Shown here: piece after piece, positions 9,478 through 18,077 of the stretch
Layout of the letters: the number at the start of each line of letters is the position of its first letter
Numbering within the stretch: position 1 is the stretch's first letter
Assembly (NCBI GenBank): GCA_030654835.1
Contig: JAURWS010000004.1
Location: 1-41,422 of the forward strand
From: Gammaproteobacteria bacterium
GTDB lineage: Bacteria > Pseudomonadota > Gammaproteobacteria > Pseudomonadales > Pseudohongiellaceae
Length of the DNA stretch: 41,422 nt
Direction: 5' to 3'
Notes under the pieces: model-generated
Told to the model about the DNA's origin: nothing
What the model saw: the letters and a program-made list of their open reading frames with translations, nothing else
Databases searched by the model: none
Translations under genes and position numbers: made by a program

Positions 9478-10944
9478 TCAATAGACACCCAGCATGGTAT
9501 CGATGTTGATGCCGCTGTCGCGCATCCTGGCCATCTTGTAACGCAGGGTTCTGGCGCTGACCCCCAGCACCTCGGCTGTCTCTTTGCGACGGCCGCCCTG
9601 CTGACGCAGAGTCTGCAGAATGATTTCGAACTCACGCTGCTTCAGGTCACTGCCAAGAACACCTTCACCAAATTCGTCGTCTACCTGCGCCTGCATGTCT
9701 ACTGCAGCATCCGTGCCAGCCGTGTGCATCAGCGACGCGCTGTTGTCGACACCGCGTCCCGAGCCACTTCCTGCGCCATGAGCGAAACCATTGGTAAACG
9801 CATTGTTCTGGGCCCCGGTAGCATCAACGGCGAGGCCTGCAGCGGTGATCACGTTGCCGTCCTGCATGATCAGCGCACGCTGAATGATGTTGTCCAGCTC
9901 GCGCACGTTGCCCGGCCAGGGATAGGTTTCCAGCAGTTGCTGCGCACTGGCGTCAAAACTCAGTGAGCCGCGCGTCATTTTTTTGCCGTGGCGCTGCAGC
10001 AGACGCTGGGCCAGCGGCACGATGTCCTTGCGACGTTCACGCAGCGGCAGCCACTGCAGCGGGAACACGCTGAGGCGGTAATAGAGGTCTTCGCGGAAGG
10101 TGCCCAGGGCCACACACTGACGCAGGTCGCGGTTGGTGGTGGCGATCACGCGCACATCCAGAGAGATGGTCTTGCGGCCGCCGACGCGCTCTACCTCGCG
10201 CTCCTGCAGCACGCGCAGAATCTTGGCCTGCAGACCGATGTCCATCTCGGAGATTTCGTCCAGCAGAATGGTGCCGCCATCGGCCTGTTCGAACTTGCCC
10301 TGGCTGCTGTTGTAGGCACCGGTGAAGGCGCCCTTCTCGTGTCCAAACAGCGTGGCCTCCAGCATGTTCTCGGGGATCGCCGCACAGTTGATGGCGACGA
10401 AGGGCTTGTCAGAACGGGGCGACTGCATGTGGATATAACGCGCCAGCACCTCCTTGCCGGTGCCGCTCTCGCCGGAGATCAGCACGGTAGCATCGGACAC
10501 TGCCACCTTGCGCGCCATGGCGAGCAGGTTTTTGCTGGAGGCTTCTTCGGCAATCGGCTCCACGTCGGTGCCACGAACCGGAGCGGCGACATACTGACGC
10601 ACGGCGTCCACCAGAGTCTGCGGGTCAAAGGGCTTGACGAGATAGTCCACTGCACCATTGCGCATGGCCTCCACGGAGCGGCTGATGCTGCCGTAAGCCG
10701 TGATCAGCAAGACCGGCAACATCGGCGCCAGCACGCGGATGCGTTGCAGCAACTCGTGGCCGTCCATGCCGCCCATGTTGACGTCGGAGACCAGCATGTC
10801 GATGTCGCGGGTCGCGAACAGCTCCAGAGCCTCCTCGGCAGAACTGGCCGGAATGACGCGAAAACCGCCCAGTTCCAACGTGTCGCACAAAGCCTCACGC
10901 AGGTCCCAATCGTCTTCCGCCACCAGTATTGTTGCCTTGCTCAT
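9478..10944 (-). CDS. fleR: Sigma-54-dependent flagellar response regulator FleR/FlrC
   Basis: NtrC-class activator that, when phosphorylated by FleS, turns on middle flagellar genes (basal body, hook) with RpoN. The receiver domain has acidic pocket E10-D11-D12 and phospho-acceptor D54 (VSDVNMGG). The AAA+ domain has Walker A GESGTGKE (158-165) and the sigma-54-contacting GAFTGA loop at 205-210, followed by LLDEISEMD. The C-terminal Fis-type helix-turn-helix (GRRKETAEVLGVSARTLRYK) is complete. It has the full complement of domains at 488 residues and starts 12 bp after fleS on the same strand, so the two are co-transcribed. The name rests on its position between fleS and fliE. Confidence 0.95.
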   Translation of the reverse strand: MSKATILVAEDDWDLREALCDTLELGGFRVIPASSAEEALELFATRDIDMLVSDVNMGGMDGHELLQRIRVLAPMLPVLLITAYGSISRSVEAMRNGAVDYLVKPFDPQTLVDAVRQYVAAPVRGTDVEPIAEEASSKNLLAMARKVAVSDATVLISGESGTGKEVLARYIHMQSPRSDKPFVAINCAAIPENMLEATLFGHEKGAFTGAYNSSQGKFEQADGGTILLDEISEMDIGLQAKILRVLQEREVERVGGRKTISLDVRVIATTNRDLRQCVALGTFREDLYYRLSVFPLQWLPLRERRKDIVPLAQRLLQRHGKKMTRGSLSFDASAQQLLETYPWPGNVRELDNIIQRALIMQDGNVITAAGLAVDATGAQNNAFTNGFAHGAGSGSGRGVDNSASLMHTAGTDAAVDMQAQVDDEFGEGVLGSDLKQREFEIILQTLRQQGGRRKETAEVLGVSARTLRYKMARMRDSGINIDTMLGVY

Positions 10945-10956
10945 ATTGACCTCGTC

Positions 10957-12321
10957 CTATGCGTTGATTTGAATTTCTGTGGGAGCCTGCCTTGCAGGCG
11001 ATGGAACACCATCGCGAGCAGGCTCGCTCCCACAAGTCAGTGGTGGAACATTCTCCAAGTCCGGCAACCACGGCAGCAAGAACCCGGCACAAGTGCCACT
11101 CGGTGCGTCACTGGCGTCGACCTCGTCGCCCGCCTGCCGTGATTCAATGAAAAACTGCCCCTGATGCGCCTTGGCCACCACCTGGGCGACTGCCAGCCCG
11201 AGGCCGGTGCCCTGCGGGCGCGTCGTGAAGAAGGGTTCGGCGATCTGTTCCAGCAGCGCAGCGCTGATGCCGGGGCCGCTGTCGCGCACATAGACGCGCA
11301 GGAAGTCTTCGCCCTGCGGACCGGTGACGCGCTCGGCGCCAATCTGTAGCGCGCCGCCATGCTTACCTGCCTGTTGACACGCCTGCAGCGCGTTCTCGAT
11401 CAGGTTGAGCAGCGCACCAATCAGCGACTCGCGGTTGCAGCGAATGGCGACAGGGCCTGCGTCGTTGCGCCACTCACAGCTGAAGCTGCTGCGTAGCACC
11501 ACTTCGGCGGCGATGTTGAGTTCCTCAAGCAGGGTCTGCACGCTGATCAACTCGTCCAGCACGGTGTCACCGCGCGCGAAGATCAGCATGTCCTTCACCT
11601 GCCTCTCCATGTTGTGGAGGCGCGACATCAATTTGCTGCGGAATTTCTCACTCTGCTCGCCGGTGAGTTGCGGGTTGTCGAGCTGCCCGGCGTAGAGCAT
11701 GGCGGCGGAGAGTGGAGTGCGGATCTGGTGAGCGAGTGAGGACACCATCTTGCCCATGGCGGAGAGGCGCTGATGACGGCTCAGGTGCTGCTGCAGGCGG
11801 CGCGTTTCAGTCTGGTCGGTGAGGAGGATTATCTGGCCGGGCTCGTCGTTCAGGGAACGGGTGGCGAGGCTGACGCGGCGGCCGCTCTTCAGGGAAATCT
11901 CGTGGCCGTCATCCATGCGCGGGGCGAAACGCTCGCGGATGATGTCGCGCCAGAACTGGCTCTTGAGCGGTTCGCCAAGCAGTTCCACGGCGGCCGGATT
12001 GCAGTCGCTCACCTGCCCGTGGCTGTTCAACACCACCACGCCGCCTGGCAGCAGCTGCAGCAGATTCTCCAGACGGCTGGCGATGCGTTCCTTCTCGGAG
12101 ATTTCGACCAGACGCTGGCGGTTGGCAAGCTCCACCTCGTGCGTCAGTTGTTCGACGCGGCCCTGCAGGGTCTGATAGGCAGAGCTGAGTTCTGTAGAGA
12201 GTTCGCTGAAGGCACGAAAGGCCAGCTGCAGCGCGTCGGGACTGGTGAGCTCGAGACCGCCCTCGGGCCACAGCTCTTGAAGGTCGTGGTCTGTCCTGAC
12301 TGATTGGGCTGCTGCCGACAT
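10957..12321 (-). CDS. fleS: Flagellar sensor histidine kinase FleS/FlrB
   Basis: Soluble kinase partner of FleR with no transmembrane helices. An N-terminal coiled region (1-80) leads to a PAS domain (about 82-175). The HisKA dimerisation helix has phospho-acceptor H198 in [10 protein letters not shown], and the HATPase domain has N-box N-L-I-E-N-A and G-boxes ([17 protein letters not shown]). The conserved fold ends near residue 415. The remaining tail includes residues 430-448 encoded by a REP palindrome (10978-11034), so the native C-terminus has been replaced or extended by repeat-derived sequence. A strong sigma-54 promoter lies 58 bp upstream. Confidence 0.94.
   Translation of the reverse strand: MSAAAQSVRTDHDLQELWPEGGLELTSPDALQLAFRAFSELSTELSSAYQTLQGRVEQLTHEVELANRQRLVEISEKERIASRLENLLQLLPGGVVVLNSHGQVSDCNPAAVELLGEPLKSQFWRDIIRERFAPRMDDGHEISLKSGRRVSLATRSLNDEPGQIILLTDQTETRRLQQHLSRHQRLSAMGKMVSSLAHQIRTPLSAAMLYAGQLDNPQLTGEQSEKFRSKLMSRLHNMERQVKDMLIFARGDTVLDELISVQTLLEELNIAAEVVLRSSFSCEWRNDAGPVAIRCNRESLIGALLNLIENALQACQQAGKHGGALQIGAERVTGPQGEDFLRVYVRDSGPGISAALLEQIAEPFFTTRPQGTGLGLAVAQVVAKAHQGQFFIESRQAGDEVDASDAPSGTCAGFLLPWLPDLENVPPLTCGSEPARDGVPSPARQAPTEIQINA
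10978..11034. repeat. REP palindrome inside the 3' end of fleS
   Basis: Imperfect palindrome with arms TGTGGGAGCCTGCC... and its GGCTCGCTCCCACA counterpart, the same family as the copies at 13108-13174, 20392-20434 and 35580-35604. It is entirely within the fleS reading frame and encodes residues 430-448 ([16 protein letters not shown]...). The stop follows 18 bp beyond the element. Confidence 0.85.
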
Positions 12322-12378
12322 GCTGGCTCCGTGATTGAGTCACCGCGCCAGACAAACGTGGCGCTTTGATCACGGCAG

Positions 12379-12394
12379 AGCAATCTCTGTGCCA
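12379..12394 (-). promoter_or_regulatory. Sigma-54 promoter of fleSR
   Basis: On the minus strand the 16 bases read TGGCACAGAGATTGCT. This agrees with TGGCACG-N4-TTGCW at every position except the weakly conserved seventh base, and the invariant GG and GC are 10 bases apart. The -12 element is 58 bp upstream of the fleS start codon. In Pseudomonas and Vibrio, fleSR/flrBC are class II genes driven by RpoN with FleQ/FlrA, which fits this site. fleQ itself is not in the window. Confidence 0.82.
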
Positions 12395-12513
12395 GCAAAA
12401 TTATTCCATTTTTTTCAATACGTTAAAAATCAGACATCAGAAATGCCAGTGACAAAAGTCAAGATTTTGACGACCCTGTGTGCTCGCGATAATGCCTCAA
12501 CCTTGTGGGTGCA

Positions 12514-13083
12514 TCAGGCCCTTGGCGGCGTCACGCCGGTCTGGCCCATGTACTTGCCGTTGCGCTGCTTGTAAGTCACTTCACACTGCTCGTCAGACTG
12601 ATAGAAGAGCATCTGCGCCACACCCTCGTTCGCGTAAATCTTCGCAGGCAGCGGCGTAGTGTTGGAGAACTCCAAGGTCACGTGCCCTTCCCATTCCGGT
12701 TCCAGCGGCGTGACGTTGACGATCAAACCACAGCGCGCATAGGTGGATTTGCCGAGGCACACCACCAGCACGTCACTGGGAATTCGGAAGTACTCGACAG
12801 TGCGGGCCAGCGCAAAGGAGTTCGGCGGAATGATGCAGTAGTCTTCCTCGATGCTCACGAAACTGGTTTCGCTGAAGTTCTTCGGGTCAACAACACTGGA
12901 AGTATGCACGTTGGTGAAGATCTTGAATTCACGGGCGCAGCGCACGTCATAGCCATAGCTGGACGTGCCGTAAGAGATCACCTTCTGGCCGTTCACGAAG
13001 CGCACCTGCTTGGGCTCGAACGGTTCGATCATGCCGTGCTCGGCGGCCATTTTGTTGATCCATTTGTCGGACTTGATGGTCAT
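12514..13083 (-). CDS. dcd: dCTP deaminase
   Basis: Converts dCTP to dUTP and ammonia, feeding dTMP synthesis; a cytosolic homotrimer. The 189-residue protein has the family core: [17 protein letters not shown], the catalytic region [14 protein letters not shown] with [14 protein letters not shown] before it, and the nucleotide-binding strand [14 protein letters not shown]. The start is ATG at 13083 (MTIKSDKWI), the conserved N-terminus. The frame remains open upstream through a REP palindrome to 13173, but those extra residues are repeat-derived and unlikely to be translated. In Pseudomonas dcd lies near metG; here about 7 kb of other DNA intervenes. Confidence 0.97.
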   Translation of the reverse strand: MTIKSDKWINKMAAEHGMIEPFEPKQVRFVNGQKVISYGTSSYGYDVRCAREFKIFTNVHTSSVVDPKNFSETSFVSIEEDYCIIPPNSFALARTVEYFRIPSDVLVVCLGKSTYARCGLIVNVTPLEPEWEGHVTLEFSNTTPLPAKIYANEGVAQMLFYQSDEQCEVTYKQRNGKYMGQTGVTPPRA

Positions 13084-13107
13084 TGCTGCTGTGTTCCTGA
13101 TGATGAT

Positions 13108-13174
13108 TGTGGGAGCGAGCCCGCTCGCGATTTCGACTTCGCGTGACTCAATCGCGAGCGGGCTCGCTCCCACA
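13108..13174. repeat. Intact REP doublet between dcd and the protease gene
   Basis: A perfect 25-bp inverted repeat (13108-13132 with 13150-13174, arms beginning TGTGGGAGCGAGCCCG) separated by 17 bp. It is the best preserved member of the REP family in the window and sits in the 125-bp gap downstream of the protease gene and upstream of dcd. A transcript in either direction would form a very stable hairpin, which could end or stabilise the protease mRNA. There is no T-tract. Confidence 0.92.
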
Positions 13175-13208
13175 GGGATGAATTTGGTGGCGATGATACG
13201 GCTTTTTA

Positions 13209-14732
13209 CTACTCGGCGAACAGCCCGTCAGACCACGCCGTCGGGATGCGGTATTGCTCCAGAATCGCCTGCTCGCTCGCCTGCGCCTCCTGATGATCGA
13301 CCACCACCTGATAGCCGCTATTGTTGCGGAACACCACATGCGGACTGGCATTGTCGTGCACCATCTGCGTGAAGTGCTTGAAGTCACGCACGGGCTGTCC
13401 GTTCACGGTGTCCACCACCCAGTTGCGCAGGTCGTGATAGCCCAGGTTGACGTCGGCAGCCATCACCTGCAGCGCCACTACCAGCTCGCGGCGCTCGGGC
13501 GAGGCCCACTCGTCACGCGCCTGCAGCAGGTTCACCGGCGCGGTGCGGTTCCAGTCCGGCCCCCAGCGCATGATCAGGTTCATGTTCAGCGGCACGAACA
13601 ACACGCCGCCGTACACGTAATACTCGGGAATCTCATCGAAGGCCTCCGGCTTCACCAGCCCGTAGCTCTCCTGGCGCTTGCTGGCCACCAGCGCGCTGGT
13701 CATCACCTGACCTTTGCGGGCAAATTCAATCTCGATGTTGTCGCCAATCTGCTGCAGATCAATGGCGTACTTGAAATTGGTCTGCAATGATTCATTCACG
13801 GCAATGGTGCTGTCGCCTGCCACCGCGAAACCCGCGATCTTCATCACTACGTCGTTTTCCTGCAGGATGCCCGCCGCTGGCGAGCCCTCGAACACCTTGA
13901 TCACCAGCACGCCGCTCTGGTCCGCAGTCAGGCCATACGCCTCCTTGGCGGCAGGGCTCTCCAGGTCCTGGGTGCGGAAACCCAGATCGGGAAAGCCGTC
14001 ATAGACTCCGTCTTGGGCGTCGGTCAACACATGATTGATGATGTCAGGCGGCACAAAATAACCGAGGTTCTCGGCGCGCCCGCCGGAGTTGGCCTGCATC
14101 ACCACGCCGACGATCTTGCCGTCGACAATCACCGGCCCGCCGCTGTTGCCCGGGTTGATCGCCGCATCGATCTGACCAGCCAGCAGGAAGTCACCGGAGT
14201 GGGCATAAATCTGCTGCTCGACACGTGAGAGGATGCCCTTGGTGATGCTCATCGTTCTGCCACCCATGGGATAGCCGAACACATACACCTCTTCCTGCGG
14301 GTCCGGCAATGGACCGAGCGTGAGCGCCTCCAAATCGGCGAAGAACGCCGGATCATCCACCGTCACCAGCGCCAGATCCGAGGCATGGGAGACGAACACC
14401 ACCCGCGCCGTGTAGCGATTGGGATCGTTGTGCTTCTGCACCTGCACATAGCTGGCGTTGGCAACCACATGCGCATTAGTGAGGATGCGATTGCCACTGA
14501 TGACAGAGCCAGAACCACTGCTCTGCGTCGGCGTCAGCAGGCGCCAGGGCGTGAAGTAATCCGGCGCCGCTGCCGTGGTGTAGATCTTGATGATGGAACT
14601 CTCGACGGCGCGAATCTCGTCACTGATCTGGGCGTGTGTGCCTGCGCTGAAGAGCAGGCAGAACAGCGTGATTGCGAGGGAGACTGAGGTGAATTTCGAG
14701 GTGCTGTGCGCGGCGGGTATGGCAGACGTCAT
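13209..14732 (-). CDS. Secreted HtrA/Deg-like serine protease
   Basis: A 507-residue S1C-type serine protease. Residues 1-34 look like a signal peptide (hydrophobic 15-30, then S-A-G-T-H-A-Q with likely cleavage after AHA-like residues), so it acts in the periplasm. The catalytic triad is H88 (TNAHVV), D119 (SDLALV) and S197 (GNSGGP). A PDZ domain follows (about 265-345), then a second C-terminal region (about 370-500) resembling the additional PDZ-like module of Deg9/Deg2-type proteases rather than the second PDZ of DegP. Members degrade or sequester misfolded envelope proteins; the specific substrate is unknown. It lies upstream of dcd on the same strand, separated by the REP doublet. Confidence 0.88.
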   Translation of the reverse strand: MTSAIPAAHSTSKFTSVSLAITLFCLLFSAGTHAQISDEIRAVESSIIKIYTTAAAPDYFTPWRLLTPTQSSGSGSVISGNRILTNAHVVANASYVQVQKHNDPNRYTARVVFVSHASDLALVTVDDPAFFADLEALTLGPLPDPQEEVYVFGYPMGGRTMSITKGILSRVEQQIYAHSGDFLLAGQIDAAINPGNSGGPVIVDGKIVGVVMQANSGGRAENLGYFVPPDIINHVLTDAQDGVYDGFPDLGFRTQDLESPAAKEAYGLTADQSGVLVIKVFEGSPAAGILQENDVVMKIAGFAVAGDSTIAVNESLQTNFKYAIDLQQIGDNIEIEFARKGQVMTSALVASKRQESYGLVKPEAFDEIPEYYVYGGVLFVPLNMNLIMRWGPDWNRTAPVNLLQARDEWASPERRELVVALQVMAADVNLGYHDLRNWVVDTVNGQPVRDFKHFTQMVHDNASPHVVFRNNSGYQVVVDHQEAQASEQAILEQYRIPTAWSDGLFAE

Positions 14733-14829
14733 GGGCTATCCTTCAATGTTGTTCTTATCGGCTCTTGTGTAGCAGGTGACCGCCTTTATGTCACATCCCT
14801 TCGCGGGAAGGCAAGGGGCGGGACCTCGG

Positions 14830-15009
14830 CTACCTGAGCACACAGTTCGCCGCGTAATCCGTAGCCTCATTCAGACTCCAATCCCCTTTCGGCTTTTCTT
14901 CAAGATTGGCGCACCACTTTTCGCTGCCCACTTCGGGGGCGCAGCCGGTGAGAGTCAGGGTCAGCAGTGCTGTCAGGGTGAGTATGACGAGGCGTGATGG
15001 GTTGTTCAT
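14830..15009 (-). CDS. Small DUF3012 lipoprotein
   Basis: A 59-residue lipoprotein. The N-terminus MNNPSRLVIL is followed by a hydrophobic run ending in lipobox L-T-G-C, giving an acylated Cys near residue 21. The mature part has the family pattern A-P-E-V-G-S-E-x-W-C, then E-K-P-K-G-D-W, N-E-A-x-D-Y-A and a final Cys, which is DUF3012. The two Cys of the mature domain could form a disulfide. The start at 15009 was chosen because GAAGGAAA lies about 9 bp upstream and the signal begins there. No function is known for the family. Confidence 0.85.
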   Translation of the reverse strand: MNNPSRLVILTLTALLTLTLTGCAPEVGSEKWCANLEEKPKGDWSLNEATDYAANCVLR

Positions 15010-15041
15010 GGTGCGAATTTCCTTCAGTGAAAATTGGGAGA

Positions 15042-15455
15042 TCAAGTCTTGATCAGCGTGTGGCAGTAAAGCTGATAGCCCATGCTTTTGTAAAACGCCT
15101 GGGCATCAAGATTACCGGCAAGCACTTCCAATCGCACAGGCTTGTCATCATAAACGTCCGCTTGCAAAGACGACAGCAGATGCCTGGCCAATCCCTGACG
15201 TCGACAAGCAGCCACAGTGAAAAGCTGCCTCATGTAGTAATGCTCGGTGTCGTCACGCCATAGGCTATAGCAGACGATCTGGCCGTCGCGTTCAATGCCA
15301 TAACACTCGTAGCCCGTATCCAGCCAGCCGCGCATTCGCACAGCCAGCTCGGCGACAGACATGGGGTTACTGTGCTCTTCGTCCAGGATGAGTTGCTGAT
15401 TGAGCTCTGCCAGCTCTTCGGCTCGGTTTGAGTGAAACCTTGTGACGATGTCCAT
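15042..15455 (-). CDS. GNAT-family N-acetyltransferase
   Basis: A 137-residue acetyltransferase of the GCN5 superfamily. Motif A, which binds acetyl-CoA, is visible as MRQLFTVAACRRQGLARHLLSSL (R-x-x-G-L-A), followed by LEVLAGNLDAQAFYKSMGY, the typical motif B. The substrate is unknown. The start ATG at 15455 (MDIVTRF) has GGAG 5 bp upstream. The frame stays open to 15584, overlapping the next gene, so a longer form cannot be excluded. It lies 32 bp upstream of the lipoprotein gene on the same strand. Confidence 0.8.
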   Translation of the reverse strand: MDIVTRFHSNRAEELAELNQQLILDEEHSNPMSVAELAVRMRGWLDTGYECYGIERDGQIVCYSLWRDDTEHYYMRQLFTVAACRRQGLARHLLSSLQADVYDDKPVRLEVLAGNLDAQAFYKSMGYQLYCHTLIKT

Positions 15456-15540
15456 ATCAACTCCGGCGAGAGGCTCATGCTCAAGAGTATAGGTCAGAAA
15501 TTGCGGGCTCGGTAGCCGACTTTCAATGAGCTGCCAAGAG

Positions 15541-15996
15541 TCACTGAAAAGTTCGCCCCCCGTGTTTAAGCCAACCCGCAACATGCCGACCTACCGGGTC
15601 GTGATGCGTCCAATGCACCACACCACCAAGGTCGTTCCATTCATATTCGCCGTTAAACTCCACGGAGTCGCCAACTCTAATGGCGCTGATTCGCGGCGCG
15701 AGATCGATGTTATGAGCGATGAGGATTGTTTGCCCGGATGTCAGACTCAGAATAAAGCGCTGATGGCGCCCGTCGTCGTTGTCATCTGAAAGTATTCGCG
15801 TCACGACACCCTCGCCCTGAAATTGACGCCCTGCATCTTGCTGATTAAATCTGACTACGGCAGGTAAGGACTCAGATTGAGAACTACCGAAAGTTTCTGA
15901 CGTCGAGACTTCTTTAATTGGCGATTCGCCGGGTGTCTGGCCGAATCCAAAATAGATGCCACTGACGACAAGCAGTATTAGAAAGACGTTCTTCAC
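15541..15996 (-). CDS. DUF3465 family exported protein
   Basis: A 151-residue protein with an N-terminal hydrophobic segment (MKNVFLILLVVSGIYFGFG) acting as signal peptide or anchor. It then has the conserved DUF3465 body: H-Q-R-F-I-L-x-L-x-S-G-Q-T-I-L-I-A-H-N-I-D-L-A-P-R and the closing E-Y-E-W-N-D-L-G-G-V-V-H-W-T-H-H-D-P. Several conserved His and Asp residues suggest metal or nucleic-acid binding, but no activity is established. It overlaps the upstream DUF6429 gene by 4 bp (ATGA), so the two are translated together. DUF3465 genes are often found in mobile cassettes, which fits this islet. Confidence 0.85.
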   Translation of the reverse strand: MKNVFLILLVVSGIYFGFGQTPGESPIKEVSTSETFGSSQSESLPAVVRFNQQDAGRQFQGEGVVTRILSDDNDDGRHQRFILSLTSGQTILIAHNIDLAPRISAIRVGDSVEFNGEYEWNDLGGVVHWTHHDPVGRHVAGWLKHGGRTFQ

Positions 15997-16502
15997 TTCT
16001 GTCCCTTCTGCGTAACCTTCAGACCAAGCACTTCCGGGCTGTGATCAAGAAAATCCTCGTTGGGACTCCGGTAGAACGATGCCTGCGCCTCGTTTGTAAT
16101 GGTGACCTCCAAATCGTCGTGAACCAATGTGTAATCGACGAAGGTGCCATCACTTTCGTAGACACGAAAAAATGCTTTGCCGTCAACCGCGCTATTGCAG
16201 ATGAATCCTGTGGTGCCTTCAGCAGGGCAGACTTTTGTGTCCTTGTGATTGGGCAGGCATTCCCATGAAGTGGTGGTCGGCTTCATGAACTGCCTTTCGA
16301 AAGCCGCTTTGGCTTTCCGGACCCCTTCCTCGGAAAAAATTACTCCCTTTGCTTTTGTAGCAGGGTCCCCGATGAATCCTTTCCGGTAGAGTCTGTCGAG
16401 CGCGTCCCAGTCGATCCCTTTCCAGGCTCCGCGCTCATCGTGCAAGGTCAGGTAAAGAAGACCAAGCACGGCTTCATCGATTTTGTCGGTGTCTATTTTC
16501 AT
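15993..16502 (-). CDS. DUF6429-type protein with an extra C-terminal domain
   Basis: A 169-residue protein. Residues 1-75 match the DUF6429 pattern (M-K-I-D-T-D-K-I-D-E-A-V-L-G-L-L-Y-L-T-L-H-D followed by W-K-G-x-D-W-D-A-L-D-R-L), normally a free-standing protein of about 75-80 residues. Residues 80-169 form a second, unrecognised domain with three Cys (84, 92, 101 approx.) and a beta-rich look (FFRVYESDGTFVDYTLVHDDLEVTI). The fusion may be real or reflect joining of two cassette genes; there is no frameshift at the junction. It is coupled to the DUF3465 gene by a 4-bp overlap. The function is unknown. Confidence 0.7.
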   Translation of the reverse strand: MKIDTDKIDEAVLGLLYLTLHDERGAWKGIDWDALDRLYRKGFIGDPATKAKGVIFSEEGVRKAKAAFERQFMKPTTTSWECLPNHKDTKVCPAEGTTGFICNSAVDGKAFFRVYESDGTFVDYTLVHDDLEVTITNEAQASFYRSPNEDFLDHSPEVLGLKVTQKGQK

Positions 16503-16539
16503 GGTGTTGAGGAAAACCCCTGCCTGTTTGAACGAACTC

Positions 16540-16854
16540 TCAGACCGTAGATTGACGGACGTCTTGCTGGAATGGCCGAATGCCTGTCAGCGAGCGACCA
16601 ACTTCGGCTTGCGCGCACTCGATGTCATAGTGAGACTGCAAATTCATCCAGCTCTGGACGTCAGTACCGAAGAAACGAGCCAGCCTCAATGCAGTATCGG
16701 CGGTGATACCACGCCGCTCGCGAACAATCTCATTTATGCGTGTAGGGGTAACACCCACAGCACGTGCAAGCGCATTACTGGAGATGCCAAACGGCAACAT
16801 GAATTCTTCACGAAGAATTTCTCCAGAATGAACGGGTTTCAATTTCGTGGTCAT
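16540..16854 (-). CDS. HigA-family antitoxin/regulator, no adjacent toxin
   Basis: A 104-residue XRE-type DNA-binding protein of the HigA family. Its N-terminal signature is H-S-G-E-I-L-R-E-E-F, then a helix-turn-helix (SSNALARAVGVTPTRINEIVRERRGIT) and the typical T-A-x-R-L-A-R-F-F-G-T segment. HigA normally follows higB directly; here only 56 bp separate it from the next upstream gene and no HigB remnant is readable there. It is either an orphan antitoxin, a regulator of the neighbouring module, or the survivor of a deleted pair. Confidence 0.82.
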   Translation of the reverse strand: MTTKLKPVHSGEILREEFMLPFGISSNALARAVGVTPTRINEIVRERRGITADTALRLARFFGTDVQSWMNLQSHYDIECAQAEVGRSLTGIRPFQQDVRQSTV

Positions 16855-16910
16855 GATATTCCGCCTTCGACGTCTGCGCTCTATATTGGCTTCGTCAATC
16901 AGAGCTGAGA

Positions 16911-17210
16911 CTAAACAGAATGCGCCGAAAGCCTGACCCCAAGCGCCCGAGCCACCTTCAGAACTGTGTCAAAACGAGGCTTTGCTCCGGGAGCAAGAGC
17001 CTTATAGAGACTTTCCCTGCCCAAGCCAGCGTCCTTTGCCACTTGTGCCATCCCCTTTGCGCGGGCAATGTCTCCCAGAGCAAGTAGCAAAAGATCTGGA
17101 TCATCTGTCTCCAGTACTGCCGTCATATACTCAGCAATCGCTGCATCGTCAGTCAGATACCGCGCCGCATCGAAGGGAAGAAGCTTTACTTTTTTCTTGG
17201 ATGTACTCAT
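16911..17210 (-). CDS. Antitoxin of a RelE-like/HigA-like pair
   Basis: A 99-residue antitoxin of the type paired with 'addiction module killer' toxins. The C-terminal half holds a helix-turn-helix (AKGMAQVAKDAGLGRESLYKALAPGAKPRFDTVLKVARALG). The N-terminal part (FDAARYLTDDAAIAEYMTAVLET) is the conserved toxin-wrapping region. Its start ATG overlaps the toxin stop (17207-17210), so toxin comes first and the genes are translationally coupled. It probably represses its own promoter through the palindrome at 17520-17535. Confidence 0.86.
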   Translation of the reverse strand: MSTSKKKVKLLPFDAARYLTDDAAIAEYMTAVLETDDPDLLLLALGDIARAKGMAQVAKDAGLGRESLYKALAPGAKPRFDTVLKVARALGVRLSAHSV

Positions 17211-17527
17211 GGCTCCAACTCCAGTTGCTTGAGAAGTTTCTGTGCTCGTTTGATGTCTCTGCTCTGAGTGGACTTATCTCCACCAGCAAGCATGACGATG
17301 ATGATGTTTTGACGACGCGTGAAATACAATCGATAGCCGGGGCCGAAAGCAACCCGCATCTCTGAGACTTCTTCTCCGACAGGTTTCCAGTCACCAAGAC
17401 TTCCAGCCTCTACCTGGCGAACCCTGGCAGCAATACGAAGCTGCGCCTTTACATCTTTAAGAGCGTCAAGCCAGTCTTGGAATTCTTGTGTTTGGCGTAC
17501 CGTGAACATTTGCGATGATGTATCCAT
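17207..17527 (-). CDS. RelE/ParE-superfamily toxin
   Basis: A 106-residue toxin of the RelE/ParE fold, 'addiction module killer' subgroup, expected to cleave ribosome-bound mRNA. Seen directly: V-R-Q-T-Q-E-F-Q-D-W-L-D-A-L-K-D near the N-terminus, the G-D-W-K-P-V-G-E-E-V-S-E-M-R turn, then G-P-G-Y-R-L-Y-F-T and L-L-A-G-G-D-K-S-T-Q-like sequence (M-L-A-G-G-D-K-S). These are the landmarks of the family. Most relatives begin at the methionine equivalent to residue 7 (17509), so the upstream ATG at 17527, which sits inside a palindrome, may not be the true start. Confidence 0.84.
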   Translation of the reverse strand: MDTSSQMFTVRQTQEFQDWLDALKDVKAQLRIAARVRQVEAGSLGDWKPVGEEVSEMRVAFGPGYRLYFTRRQNIIIVMLAGGDKSTQSRDIKRAQKLLKQLELEP

Positions 17528-17535
17528 TTGGATAC
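17520..17535. promoter_or_regulatory. Candidate operator of the toxin-antitoxin pair
   Basis: Perfect palindrome GTATCC-ATTT-GGATAC spanning the first annotated start codon of the toxin gene. Its size and position fit an autorepression site for the helix-turn-helix antitoxin. If so, translation likely starts at 17509 instead. Confidence 0.5.
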
Positions 17536-17608
17536 TTAGTCAAGTGTCAAATGAACCGGGTGAAGTCCGGGGGTAGAGTTAGACTGCGTGGAGCCGTTTT
17601 TAACATTT

Positions 17609-18067
17609 TCACTTCCGGTACTCCATTAGATAATTGGCTAGCTCAACGCCTTTAATATCAACTCGCTGCTCTCTTATGACCACAAAACCACTTTTTTCGA
17701 AGAATGACTTAGCGGTGACACTGACATGAGAGAACAATAAATCCAGATTTTTGGACTCTTCGAATATCTTCGCCATCAACGCTGAACCCACACCCTCATT
17801 TTGGTGCTTTCCATGGACAAAGAAGTGATCTATGTATCCGTTGGACTGTACATCTGCGTAACCCACGGCGACCCCGCCCTTAAAGGCCACGAAAGGATTA
17901 ATTCCCCGAATTCTATTCCCCCACAGGTCTGGTTTGTACTCATCAGGAACCCAAGCTTTCAGCTGCCGCTCGGTATAATCATTCGTACAACCCAACCGAA
18001 CGGCACTGCGGTGGACCTCCCACAGCGGATGTTCTAGCCCTGATTTGAAACACTCGATATGAATCAT
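17609..18067 (-). CDS. GNAT-family N-acetyltransferase (cassette-like)
   Basis: A 152-residue putative acetyltransferase. Motif A is DHFFVHGKHQNEGVGSALM (Q/R-x-x-G-x-G/A), followed by the C-terminal SVTAKSFFEKSGFVVIREQ motif B. The N-terminus (VHRSAVRLGCTNDYTERQLKAWVP) matches the subgroup annotated as putative acetyltransferases with a W-P-rich substrate loop. The substrate is unknown. The ATG is 10 bp after a GTTAGAA core preceded by a palindrome, as in integron cassettes. The composition is AT-richer than the flanking chromosome. Confidence 0.84.
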   Translation of the reverse strand: MIHIECFKSGLEHPLWEVHRSAVRLGCTNDYTERQLKAWVPDEYKPDLWGNRIRGINPFVAFKGGVAVGYADVQSNGYIDHFFVHGKHQNEGVGSALMAKIFEESKNLDLLFSHVSVTAKSFFEKSGFVVIREQRVDIKGVELANYLMEYRK

Positions 18068-18077
18068 GGTCTTGACA

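Noticed and set aside
13084-13173. N-terminal extension of dCTP deaminase.
   Set aside because: The extra residues are a direct translation of the REP palindrome and precede the conserved MTIKSDKWI start.
16855-16910. Remnant of a higB toxin before the orphan higA.
   Set aside because: Only 56 bp are available, and translations of the segment show no HigB landmark; a stop occurs within the best frame.
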